From contig NZ_CP016279.1 in the NCBI RefSeq assembly GCF_001542625.1, positions 3,596,001 through 3,660,000 of the forward strand: DNA of 64,000 nt. Reading direction: 5' to 3'. This DNA comes from Streptomyces griseochromogenes. GTDB taxonomy: Bacteria; Actinomycetota; Actinomycetes; Streptomycetales; Streptomycetaceae. A program made the translations under genes and the position numbers. Shown here one piece after another: positions 23,451-31,918 of the stretch (the first letter of the stretch is position 1; every line of letters begins with the position of its first letter). Below the pieces are notes generated by a model, which did no database searches, was not told the DNA's origin, and saw nothing but the letters and a program-made list of their open reading frames with translations.

Positions 23451-24224
23451 TTGCTTGCTTCGAGCCGCTGGATCCAGCCCTTCTCCTGCGGGGAGCCTTC
23501 CGGGAGCGCATGGGGGAAGCAGCCCGCGGCGCAGGTGCTGTGTTTCCCGCACGCGGGCGGTTCCGCGGCCTTCTTCCGGCCGTTCAAGGATCATCTGCCG
23601 CGTGGTTACGGTGTTGCGGGGGTGCAGTATCCGGGGCGTCAGGACCGCTTGCGGGAGCCGTTCGTCACCACGGTCGAGGAGCTCGCGGACCAGATCGCCC
23701 TTCAGCTGCGCCCGCCGGCCGACGTTCCGCTCGTTCTCTTCGGGCACAGTATGGGCGCCGTCGTCGCGTTCGAGGTCGCCCGGCGTCTCGAGGCCGGCCG
23801 GCCGACCGGGCTGCTCGGGCTGGTGGTCTCGGGGCGACGGGCACCGTCCACGGTCAGACACGAGGCGGTGCACCGTGCCGGGGATCGGGCCCTGATCGCC
23901 GAGGTGACGGGCCTGGGCGGCACGGAGGAACGGCTCTTCGAGGACGAGGAGCTGATGCGGCTCGTCGTCCCGGTCCTGCGCAACGACTACCGGGCGATCG
24001 AGACCTACCGCGCCAACCAGGACCTCCTGGCCCGCACCCCGGTCCTGTGCCTGAGGGGGGACAGGGACCCGAAGGTGGACGCGGACGAGGCGGCGGCCTG
24101 GGCGCGGCACACCGCGGCCGGGTGCGCCGTGGAGGAATTCCCGGGGGGACATTTCTTCCTCAACGAGCGCCGGCCGGAGGTCGGGCGGTCGATCGAACGC
24201 TTCACACGGCCGCTGACACGGTGA
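23451..24224 (+). CDS. Type II thioesterase
   Basis: 257 aa, an alpha/beta-hydrolase of the GrsT/RifR family. The N-terminal FPHAGGSAAFF, nucleophile GHSMGA, acid LRGDRDPKV and general-base GGHFFLNE make the Ser-Asp-His triad. These enzymes edit mis-primed or stalled carrier proteins rather than release product. The start is TTG at 23451 with GAGGGAG about six bases upstream. It is the last gene of the cyclase operon, 13 nt after the MFS gene, and converges on the cold-shock gene. Confidence 0.9.
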   Translation: MLASSRWIQPFSCGEPSGSAWGKQPAAQVLCFPHAGGSAAFFRPFKDHLPRGYGVAGVQYPGRQDRLREPFVTTVEELADQIALQLRPPADVPLVLFGHSMGAVVAFEVARRLEAGRPTGLLGLVVSGRRAPSTVRHEAVHRAGDRALIAEVTGLGGTEERLFEDEELMRLVVPVLRNDYRAIETYRANQDLLARTPVLCLRGDRDPKVDADEAAAWARHTAAGCAVEEFPGGHFFLNERRPEVGRSIERFTRPLTR

Positions 24225-24245
24225 GGACGGACCTCCCGGGCGGGT

Positions 24246-24665
24246 TCAGTCCTCCAGCCAGCCGTGCTCGTGCGCGGACTTGACCAGGCAGTCGCGCACC
24301 GCGGCGATCTGGGCGCCGGTCAGCGTCGGGACGTTCGCGAGAAGCGACTCCGTGATCTCGTGCAGGAGTTCGTCCCGGGACAGGACGTCACACAGGGTGT
24401 CGTCGGCCGGGCCGGACGCCCTGACCTTGGCGTACGGCTGCTCGGACGGCCGCTCGGACCGCTGCTCGACGACCCGCACGGAGAAGGCCTTCAGCCCTCT
24501 TTCGCCCTCGGTGACCTCGAACTCGACCGGGGTGCCGGGGGAGTGGGACGCCCTTCCCTCGACGAAGTCGTTCAGGTGGACGAAGACGTCCTCGCCGCTG
24601 TTGTCCTGTGCAATGAATCCGTAGCCACGAATTTCGTCGAACTTGAGAATTCGCCCTGAACGCAC
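24246..24665 (-). CDS. Cold-shock-domain protein with C-terminal extension
   Basis: About 139 aa. The N-terminal OB-fold begins SGRILKFDEIRGYGFIAQD and contains the RNP1-like GYGFI and RNP2-like VFVHL nucleic-acid-binding strands. It is followed by a 70-residue helical tail (DVLSRDELLHEITESLLANV...) absent from plain CspA proteins. The frame opens at ATG 24707, but GGAGG before GTG 24665 and the alignment of the CSD start favour GTG 24665. It diverges from the subtilase gene. It may be a post-transcriptional regulator; involvement in the cluster is not proven. Confidence 0.8.
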   Translation of the reverse strand: MRSGRILKFDEIRGYGFIAQDNSGEDVFVHLNDFVEGRASHSPGTPVEFEVTEGERGLKAFSVRVVEQRSERPSEQPYAKVRASGPADDTLCDVLSRDELLHEITESLLANVPTLTGAQIAAVRDCLVKSAHEHGWLED

Positions 24666-24759
24666 CCGTCCACCTCCACCAACTTCACCAACAACACCGT
24701 CAATCATGAGCGATGGAATCGTAGCGCATCGCGATCATCTCTTGATCTCGGAGAGGGAT

Positions 24760-24788
24760 CTAGGGGCCGGTAGGGGTTGAGTAGGGGT
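24760..24788 (+). promoter_or_regulatory. Three TAGGGG direct repeats at 10-11 bp spacing
   Basis: CTAGGGG starts at 24760, with further TAGGGGT copies at 24771 and 24782, so the boxes fall on the same helix face. They precede the subtilase start (24851) by about 65 bp in the 185-bp divergent gap. The same heptamer occurs at 33205 (with a partner 10 bp on) and 18257, suggesting one activator, presumably the cluster LAL protein. Confidence 0.6.
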
Positions 24789-24850
24789 GCCGGTGAAATG
24801 CTTGAATATCGCGGGACAGCCTTGAAATCCTATACCAAATAGGAGCATTG

Positions 24851-26557
24851 ATGGCGAGCCGGTGGAGTCTTTCGCTGATCGCGGTGGGCTGTGTGGGCGC
24901 ACTGGGTCTCGGAATGTCCCCGGCGGCCGCGCCGGTCGGCCGGAACACGGGTGCGGAGTTCCTGGTTCTCTACCGGCAGGGCGTACCGGACGATGCCGCC
25001 CACCGGGCGATCGGCGCCGCCCACGGCGTGATGGTTCACGAGAACCGTGCGATCGGCCTGGCCACGGTGAGGTCGGACCCGGGCTTCCCCGGACGAGCGA
25101 GACAACAGCCGCTCCTGCGGGAGGTGGCCTGGAACCGCACGGTCGGCACCGCTCCGGATACCGGCACGAGCCGTACGGCCGTGAATCGTACGACGACGGG
25201 TCGTACGGCCGAGGCGCGTGAGGCGCCCGGCGGTACCGGGCTCCCCGCGAGGACCGCGCCTCTGGCGAAGTATCAGTGGGACATGCGGCAGATCCACGCG
25301 ACCGGCGACGGCTCCCAGGCGATCGAGCGGGGCCGGCCCTCGGTCCGCGTCGGTGTCATCAGCACCGGGATCGACGCGTCGCACCCCGACATCGCCAAGA
25401 ACTTCGACCGAGCCGACAGCCGCGACTTCGCCGTGGACATCCCCGAGGACGCCAACGGCAAGACGGTCGACGGGCCGTGCCGGTACGAAGGGTGCCGGGC
25501 GCCGAGCGATGTCGACCCCGACGGCCACGGAACCGCGCTCGCGTCCCTGATCGCCGGTGCCGGCACCGGGATGGCGGGTGTGGCGCCGGACGTCCGTCTG
25601 GTGAACCTGCGCGCCGGGACCAAGAGCGGCCTGTTCCTGCTGGGCCCCACCGTCGACGCGCTGACGTACGCGGCGGACCGCAGGCTCGACATCGTCGACC
25701 TGAACTATGTCGACCCGTGGCTGTTCAATTGCGCGGACAATCCCGCCGACTCGCCCGAGGAACAGGCCCAGCAGCGGCTCGACATCGAGGCGATGCGCCG
25801 GGCCCTGGACTATGCGCACCACCGCGACGTCACGATGATCGCCACGGCCGGCAGCCAGTACGCCGACTACACCAAACCGTACGTCGACCGGATAAGCCCC
25901 TACTTCGCGGCATTCAAAGGGCAGAACCCGCACACCAGAAACATCCCCGCGATCTGCCAGTCGCTTCCCGCGGAGGGTGACCATGTGATGGCCGTCGGCG
26001 CCACGGGAATCAGCACCAGGAAAGCGGTGTACTCGAGCTTCGGGAACGGCTATATCACCGTCACGGCGCCCGGCGGCGACGCCTACGACACCGCCGACCA
26101 CAAGCAGGATGTGACCCGCTCGGTGCTCACGGCCTACCCGGAGGCCGTGGCGCGGGAGCACGGCGACCTCAACCCCGACGGAACGCCCCGGAACCCGGCC
26201 GTCATCCGGCACTGCGCGCACGGCACATGCGGCTACTACATCTTCCAGGAGGGGACTTCGATGGCGGCGCCGCACGTGGTGGGCGTGGCCGCTCTCATCG
26301 TCAGCCGGCTCAAGCAGCAGCAGGCAAGCGCGGGAGGCGTCTCTCCGGAGCTCGTCGAGCGCCTGTTGCGCCGCACCGCCGATGCGCACGCGTGCCCGCT
26401 GCCCGCCACCGTCGTCTACGTCAGCCAGGTCAAGCAGCCCGACGGCTCGTACCGCCGGGTCGAGTCCCGTCAGACCTGCGAGGGGCGGGCGGACGGCAAC
26501 GGCTTCTACGGGGCGGGCATCGTGGATGCGCTCAAGGCCGTCAAGGCCGTCGGCTAG
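24851..26557 (+). CDS. Secreted S8 (subtilase) family protein with altered catalytic residues
   Basis: 568 aa with a Sec signal peptide (MASRWSLSLIAVGCVGALGL...AAA) and a pro-region, then a subtilisin fold. The His motif DGHGTALAS (His226) and nucleophile motif GTSMAAPHVVG (Ser470) are intact. The catalytic-Asp motif, normally V-I-D-T-G, reads GVISTGID (Ser171), and the oxyanion-hole Asn motif, normally A-A-G-N, reads IATAGSQ (Ser335). Activity is therefore doubtful, or uses another residue. ATG 24851 has AGGAG at 24841-24845; a TTG at 24848 is too close to it. Ser470 lies after a long insert with several Cys residues. The TAGGGG boxes upstream tie it to the cluster's regulator. It converges on the LAL gene with a 12-bp gap. 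Confidence 0.85.
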   Translation: MASRWSLSLIAVGCVGALGLGMSPAAAPVGRNTGAEFLVLYRQGVPDDAAHRAIGAAHGVMVHENRAIGLATVRSDPGFPGRARQQPLLREVAWNRTVGTAPDTGTSRTAVNRTTTGRTAEAREAPGGTGLPARTAPLAKYQWDMRQIHATGDGSQAIERGRPSVRVGVISTGIDASHPDIAKNFDRADSRDFAVDIPEDANGKTVDGPCRYEGCRAPSDVDPDGHGTALASLIAGAGTGMAGVAPDVRLVNLRAGTKSGLFLLGPTVDALTYAADRRLDIVDLNYVDPWLFNCADNPADSPEEQAQQRLDIEAMRRALDYAHHRDVTMIATAGSQYADYTKPYVDRISPYFAAFKGQNPHTRNIPAICQSLPAEGDHVMAVGATGISTRKAVYSSFGNGYITVTAPGGDAYDTADHKQDVTRSVLTAYPEAVAREHGDLNPDGTPRNPAVIRHCAHGTCGYYIFQEGTSMAAPHVVGVAALIVSRLKQQQASAGGVSPELVERLLRRTADAHACPLPATVVYVSQVKQPDGSYRRVESRQTCEGRADGNGFYGAGIVDALKAVKAVG

Positions 26558-26569
26558 TGGGACGGTTCG

Positions 26570-29317
26570 CTAGATGGACAACGGGATGTCCACGCGGCTC
26601 TTGATGTTGAGCTTCCGGTAGGAGTTGGTGAGGTGCTGTTCCACGGTGCTGATCGTGACGAAGAGACGCTTGGCGATCTCCCGGTTGCTGTGGCCTCGGG
26701 CCGCGAGGGTCAGCACACGGCGTTCCTGCTCGGTCAGGCGGTCGATGCTGTGGTCGGCCACAGGCTCCGCGGGCGGTTCGGCCGGCTGGATGCCGTCGCT
26801 CTCCTCGGGGAGGAAGGACAGGAACTGCCCGCGGGCCGCGATCTGGCGCGCGGTGCTGCTCGCACGCCTGGCGCGCCTCGCGTCGCCCGCCGCCCGGTAG
26901 GCCTGCGCGAGTTCCGCGATCGCGCGGGCGTATTCGAACTGGTCGCCGGACCTGCGGAGCATGTCGACGGCCTGTTCCGAGCGTGCGACCCGCTCCCTCG
27001 GCTCGCCGGACGCGGCCAGGACGCGCAGCGCGACGCCGCTGGTGCGAGGCGAGCCGCCCCGGTCGCACTCCAGCTGCGCGTCGGCCAGCCGCGCTGCCGT
27101 GGAGCGGTTGCCCATGAGCAGATGGGCCTCGGCGAGGTCGGTCCTCCAGGGAACCAGCGAGGGCCGGTCCATTCCCCAGCCGCGTATCAGGTCACCGCAG
27201 GTCTCGAAGTCGGCCAGCGCGGCCTGGGGCTGGGACATGCCGAGGAAGTAGTGGCCACGCGCATGCAGGTAGTGCAGGCCGGACCGGCAGTGGAACGCGT
27301 CCTCCGGGACCGACCGCTGTACGATCCGCTCCGCCTCCGCGCGATGGCCGAGCCTGACGGCCGCCAGAAGCAGGCTGCTGCGCGGATGGGCCACCGCACC
27401 GCCCCAGGACTTCTCCGAGATCTCCTCCAGCGCGGACCTCGCCGCGTGCATCGCGGTGGTGAGGTCCCCCCGTCGTACGGCCGCCGTCGCCCGGATGCTG
27501 GACAGCATCGCGCGCCAGGTCCTGGCCTCAAGATCGGTGTGCTTGTGCAACAGAAGCTCACACCAGTGCTCGACCCGCTCGTTCTTCTCCATGTAGAGCA
27601 AGCAGCACAGGGCCTGCATCGTCGCCAGGTCCACCTGGGTGGTACGAAGCAACTGCTCGGGCTCGGTGCAGGTGCCGTCGAGCGGGATTCCACGCAGGAT
27701 CCTCGCCAGGGCCTGGGCGGCCTGCGCCTGCCAGGGCTCGGTCACCGACGAGACCCCCTGCTCGGCGAGGGACGCGGCGCACGAGGGCTCGATGATGCCG
27801 GGCCAGAAGGACGAGAGCCTTGTCTTGCAGAGCCGGAAGGTGGCCTGTTCCCGGGCCGAGAACGACTGCGACCGTTGGTCGAGGTGCCTGATGATCTCTT
27901 CCGCGAGGGAGTGCTTTCCGTCCCAGAGCAGGTAGCCGACCAGCTCCGAGGCATGGCCGACGGTGAGGTCCCCACGCCAGAAGGCCTCGATCAGGTCGGG
28001 GACGTGCGCGCACCCGAGGATCGGGTCGATCTGCCAGGTGACCCGGGTCAGTTCGGCAGTGGTGTGACCGCTTTCCCCGGACCCGGAGCTGATCTCACCG
28101 GCAGCCTCCAGGAGTTGGGCCGCCCGGCGGTACTTGGCCTCGTTGAGTGCGTCCTGGGCCGACTTGTGCAGGGCCTGCAACTCCCACTGCGCCTCGGGGA
28201 CGTTGCCGGAACGGATCAGATGGTCGGCGGCACGGCCGGCGTCGCCGGTGTCGCGCCACAGCAGCAGCGCGGCATCGCGGTGCATCTTCGCCCGCTGCCT
28301 GTGGGGGAGGGTCTGCAGGACCGCGGCGGTGATCCCGGGGCTGCGGAAGGTGCCTTGCCACAGAAGGCCGGAGATCGTCAACTCCCTGACGAGGACCGAC
28401 ACTTCCTCGACCTCCAGGCCGAGTATCGAGCTGATGAGATTCAGCGCCGAATACTTGCCCAGGATGGCGATGGCACTCGCCACGGAAAGGTAGGCGGGTC
28501 CACAGCGTCGCAGGCAGGACAGGGCCGCGTTGACGAAGGAGCTGCCGCTCATGTGCTGCGCCGGATCGTTGTCGATCCCCACCTTCGAGGAGATCCGGTA
28601 ATCGTCGATCAGGGCCTTGACCAGAAGGGGGCTTCCCCCGCTGGCGTCGTAGAACCGGGAGACGAGCTCCGGTCGTTCGACGGAACCGCCCAGCTCGGTC
28701 GCGACCATCTGCCCCACTCCCGCCTCCGACAACGGGGCCAGGGCAATACGCGTGGCCCTCGCCCGGAAGGAGAGCTTGTCGAGGGTTTCCGCCTGAGGGC
28801 TGGGTGTCAGGCCCTGGTCCACGAGCACCAGCATCAGCGGCCGGCCGCTCATGCGGCGGAGCAGATGAGGAATCGAGTGGAGCGACGGCGAATCGGCGAA
28901 CTGGAGATCATCGATGATCAGCACCAAGGGCCGTTCGGCGCTGATGGTGACGAGCTTCTCCGAGATCGCGCGCAGGGCGGGGCTCAGCTCGGACGGCGAG
29001 GGCACGGGCGCCTGAGTGAACGAGTCGGCCAGCTTGCACAGCAGGCAGTCGAAGGCGTCCTGAGTCGCTGTGTCGGTGGCGGCGCAGTCGAGCAACTGCT
29101 GCAGTACACCGCAGGTCATGGCCTCGTCGCCGCGGCTTTGGCCCGCGGTCAGCAGGAGTGCCCCCTTCTCGCGCGCCTCGTCCACGAACTCGTGGAGCAG
29201 CGCTGTCTTCCCGGACCCCACCGGGCCGCTGATGATCGCGATCTGATCGAGATCGGCGCTCGCCCGGAAGAGCCGCCTGAGAACCGAGAGCTCGTGGTCT
29301 CGCTCGGCTAATAACAT
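26570..29317 (-). CDS. LAL-type LuxR regulator (ATPase plus C-terminal HTH), bldA-dependent
   Basis: 915 aa. The N-terminal STAND ATPase has Walker A GPVGSGKTALL (about residues 31-41) and Walker B LVLIIDDLQFAD. A long helical/TPR-like middle follows, and a C-terminal LuxR HTH (LTEQERRVLTLAARGHSNREIAK...STVEQHLTNSYRKL). It is the only clear pathway-type regulator in the window and the probable activator of the PKS operons. Codons 2 and 3 are both TTA (29309-29314), the rare Leu codon read by bldA tRNA in Streptomyces, so translation should be tied to development. It is last in a left-pointing group with the methyltransferase, LLM oxidoreductase and acyl-CoA ligase, 74 bp after the ligase. Confidence 0.92.
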   Translation of the reverse strand: MLLAERDHELSVLRRLFRASADLDQIAIISGPVGSGKTALLHEFVDEAREKGALLLTAGQSRGDEAMTCGVLQQLLDCAATDTATQDAFDCLLCKLADSFTQAPVPSPSELSPALRAISEKLVTISAERPLVLIIDDLQFADSPSLHSIPHLLRRMSGRPLMLVLVDQGLTPSPQAETLDKLSFRARATRIALAPLSEAGVGQMVATELGGSVERPELVSRFYDASGGSPLLVKALIDDYRISSKVGIDNDPAQHMSGSSFVNAALSCLRRCGPAYLSVASAIAILGKYSALNLISSILGLEVEEVSVLVRELTISGLLWQGTFRSPGITAAVLQTLPHRQRAKMHRDAALLLWRDTGDAGRAADHLIRSGNVPEAQWELQALHKSAQDALNEAKYRRAAQLLEAAGEISSGSGESGHTTAELTRVTWQIDPILGCAHVPDLIEAFWRGDLTVGHASELVGYLLWDGKHSLAEEIIRHLDQRSQSFSAREQATFRLCKTRLSSFWPGIIEPSCAASLAEQGVSSVTEPWQAQAAQALARILRGIPLDGTCTEPEQLLRTTQVDLATMQALCCLLYMEKNERVEHWCELLLHKHTDLEARTWRAMLSSIRATAAVRRGDLTTAMHAARSALEEISEKSWGGAVAHPRSSLLLAAVRLGHRAEAERIVQRSVPEDAFHCRSGLHYLHARGHYFLGMSQPQAALADFETCGDLIRGWGMDRPSLVPWRTDLAEAHLLMGNRSTAARLADAQLECDRGGSPRTSGVALRVLAASGEPRERVARSEQAVDMLRRSGDQFEYARAIAELAQAYRAAGDARRARRASSTARQIAARGQFLSFLPEESDGIQPAEPPAEPVADHSIDRLTEQERRVLTLAARGHSNREIAKRLFVTISTVEQHLTNSYRKLNIKSRVDIPLSI

Positions 29318-29391
29318 CTGTACGAAGTTCCTTCAGGTGGGGGACTGAAAGAGTCACGTGTCACATGAAGTGAAGTTTCGATGCCGGCTGA

Positions 29392-30930
29392 CTACCAGCG
29401 CGTCTGCGCCCGTAGTTCTCGTTTGAGGATCTTGCCGATCGGGTTCCGGGGCAGGTCGGCCTCGGAGATCGTCTTGATGCGCTTGGGGATCTTGTACCCG
29501 GCGAGGTGGCCGCGGAGAAAGGCGACCACCTGGTCATGATCGACCCGCTGCCCGGACCTTGGCACGATGACCGCACGAACCTCCTCGTCCCACGCCTCGC
29601 TCGGAACCCCGAAGACGGCGGCCTCCCGTATCGCGGGGTGAGTGAGCAGGAGCTCTTCGACCTCCGCTGAATAGACGTTCTCACCACCGGACTTGATCAT
29701 ATCCTTGGACCGGTCACGGAAGTAGATGTAACCGTAATTGTCTCGTTCACCGAGATCCCCGGTGTGCAACCAGCCACCCCGCAGAGCCTGGGCCGTTTCG
29801 GCGGGACGCCGGTAGTAACCGGTCATCAGCGCGGGCCCGCGGACACAGATCTCGCCGATCCGGTGAGGCGGGAGCTCGACGCCGGCTTCGTCCTGGATCT
29901 GGACTTCGGTGAACAGGTACTCCTGCCCGATCGACCCGTCGAGCTCGGGACGCAGGAAGTCGTCCGGTTTCAGCCGGGTCACCATCGGCCCCGCCTCGGT
30001 CAGCCCGTACCGAACGTACACATCGGCCCGGGGGAGTGCCTCACTGACGGCCACCTTGTCGGGCAGGCGCATGACGCCGGCGCCGGTGCACACCGCCCGC
30101 AGGTTCCGCCGGAGACCGGGCTCTTCGAGGAGCCCGTCCGCCAGCAGCGTCCGGAGCATGCTCGGCACCATGAAGAAGTCGGTGAAGCCCCCGTGCCGGG
30201 CGACATGGCGGATCTTGTCGAGGTCGAACTTCCGCAGCATCACACTGGCCGAGCCCGTGACGTAGTGCGTCAGAAACCAGCAGATCAGGGCGGCCGAGTG
30301 GAACATCGGGGTGACGATCAGCCCGCGGCCGCACCCGGCCGCGCCGATGCCGCAGTCGATGGTCTCGTTGACCGCGTTGGCCATGGCCGCGCCGTGGGAG
30401 AGGACCACCCCCTTGGACGTACCGGTCGTACCTCCGGTGAAGAGGATGCACAAAGGATCCTGCGGGTCGACCGGCACGTGCGGGGGGCCGTTGTCGGAGG
30501 TGGCGTCACCGCGGTCGAAGGCGCGGGAGATCATGTCCTCCGTGATGATCCGGACACCGGGCCGGGCCGACAGCACGGGGCCCAGCGCGGAGACCTCGTC
30601 CTTCGCCCCGTCCTCGAAGAAGACGATGTCCGGGCCGGTCTCGTCGATCGCCGCACTGAACTCGGCAGCGGACCAACGCCAGTTGTACGGGGTGAACACG
30701 CCCCCCGCCGCAGCGGTCCCCAGGAACGCCGCGGCGGTGAAGAGGCTGTTGCCACCGAGGTGGCCGACCACGGTGCCGCGCTCGACACCGAGGCCGACCA
30801 GCAGCCGGGCGATCGCCCAGGCCCGCTCGGACAGTTCACCGTGGGTGATGGTGCGCTCGATGGTGACCAGAGCATCGGCGCCGGGCCGGCGCCGATGGTT
30901 GGCGCGTATGAGATCAACGACTGTTCGCAT
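29392..30930 (-). CDS. Acyl-CoA ligase / acyl-AMP synthetase
   Basis: 512 aa, ANL superfamily. P-loop LFTGGTTGTSKGVVLSH, A5 VRYGLTEAGP, then WLHTGDLGERDNYGYIYFRDRSKDMIKSGGENV and the catalytic Lys in NPIGKILKREL define an intact CoA-type ligase. There is no fused carrier protein. It probably activates the carboxylic-acid starter as a CoA ester; this fits PKS-A, whose N-terminal ACP cannot carry phosphopantetheine, so the first KS might accept acyl-CoA directly. The substrate cannot be read from sequence; homogentisate or another aryl/alkyl acid is possible. ATG 30930 lies 27 nt after the LLM gene. Confidence 0.88.
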   Translation of the reverse strand: MRTVVDLIRANHRRRPGADALVTIERTITHGELSERAWAIARLLVGLGVERGTVVGHLGGNSLFTAAAFLGTAAAGGVFTPYNWRWSAAEFSAAIDETGPDIVFFEDGAKDEVSALGPVLSARPGVRIITEDMISRAFDRGDATSDNGPPHVPVDPQDPLCILFTGGTTGTSKGVVLSHGAAMANAVNETIDCGIGAAGCGRGLIVTPMFHSAALICWFLTHYVTGSASVMLRKFDLDKIRHVARHGGFTDFFMVPSMLRTLLADGLLEEPGLRRNLRAVCTGAGVMRLPDKVAVSEALPRADVYVRYGLTEAGPMVTRLKPDDFLRPELDGSIGQEYLFTEVQIQDEAGVELPPHRIGEICVRGPALMTGYYRRPAETAQALRGGWLHTGDLGERDNYGYIYFRDRSKDMIKSGGENVYSAEVEELLLTHPAIREAAVFGVPSEAWDEEVRAVIVPRSGQRVDHDQVVAFLRGHLAGYKIPKRIKTISEADLPRNPIGKILKRELRAQTRW

Positions 30931-30957
30931 GACTCCCGGTCAGCTCTAGAGGGCAGA

Positions 30958-31914
30958 TCAGACTGTCAGTCCCGAACCCCGCGGGCTCGTTCGTGGCGCC
31001 TGTGGCGTATGCGGTCCGCGCAGGGCCTCACGGCAGGCGGCGATGATCGCTTCGGCCTTCTCCGGCTCGCTCCAGGGCACGTCGATCGACACCTCGTCGT
31101 AGCCCACCCGCGCAAGATCCGCCACGATCTCCGGCAGCCGGGAGGACTCGGCCTCACCGCAGATCACGCGCATCACGGTATGGAAGCCGGACGACGGACG
31201 GTGCGAACGAAGCCGCTCCAGTTCGGGTTCGTGGAGATCGACCGGGGCTCCGGGCCCGACGATGGTGAGGGCGATCCAGCCGTCTCCGAACCGGGCGGCC
31301 CTGCGCAGGGCCGCGGGCGTCATTCCTCCGACGAGGACCGGGATGCCCGAGGGCCGTTCGGGAAGCGGACGGCAGTAGGTGCCGGCCGGAACGTCGTAGA
31401 ACTCGCCGTGGAACGCGCCGGTGTCGCCGCTCCACGCGTGCCGCATGACCTCGACACCCTCACGCATCCTCGGTATCCGCGTCGCGAAATCCTGGCCGAG
31501 GGCGTCGAATTCCTCGGCGAGCCAGCCGGCGCCCACGCCCAGGAACAGCCGTTCACCCGAGATCCGGTCGATAGACGCGGCCGCCTTCGCGACTTCGAGC
31601 GGATGTCTCTGCGGCAGGACCAGGACGGACGGGCCCACCGACACGCGCGTCGTCACGGCCGCGATCGTCGCGCAGCAGACGAGGGCGTCCAGGACATCTG
31701 TGTCGACGGCCCACGGAAAGGAGCCGTCCGGGGTGAAGGGATACCGCGACCTCTTCGGTTCGCGGAGCACCACATGGTCGGACACATGAAGGGCGTCCGC
31801 ACCCGCGTCCTCGGCGATCCGTGCCATGGTGACGACACCCGGATGCGTCGATGGACCGCCGTGGTTCGGGATCTTGACTCCTAACCGCGGCAACTCCCCC
31901 GTGCTCTCTTTCAC
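30958..31914 (-). CDS. LLM-class F420-dependent oxidoreductase
   Basis: 318 aa, luciferase-like (TIM-barrel) family. It has KIPNHGG near the N-terminus, GADALHVSDHVVL, ISGERLFLGVGAGWLAEEFDALG, PVLVGGMTPAALRRAARFGDGW and a regular helix/strand pattern as in TIGR03619-type F420-dependent enzymes. In secondary metabolism such proteins act as F420-dependent reductases or FMN monooxygenases; which applies cannot be told here. The GTG start is four bases from the stop of the preceding methyltransferase gene, so it is co-translated with it. It is a probable tailoring enzyme. Confidence 0.85.
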   Translation of the reverse strand: MKESTGELPRLGVKIPNHGGPSTHPGVVTMARIAEDAGADALHVSDHVVLREPKRSRYPFTPDGSFPWAVDTDVLDALVCCATIAAVTTRVSVGPSVLVLPQRHPLEVAKAAASIDRISGERLFLGVGAGWLAEEFDALGQDFATRIPRMREGVEVMRHAWSGDTGAFHGEFYDVPAGTYCRPLPERPSGIPVLVGGMTPAALRRAARFGDGWIALTIVGPGAPVDLHEPELERLRSHRPSSGFHTVMRVICGEAESSRLPEIVADLARVGYDEVSIDVPWSEPEKAEAIIAACREALRGPHTPQAPRTSPRGSGLTV

Positions 31915-31918
31915 GTCC

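Noticed and set aside
24223-24254. GAGGAC...GTCCTC inverted repeat between the convergent thioesterase and cold-shock genes as a terminator
   Set aside because: Six-base arms with a 20-nt loop and no T-run; too weak to call.
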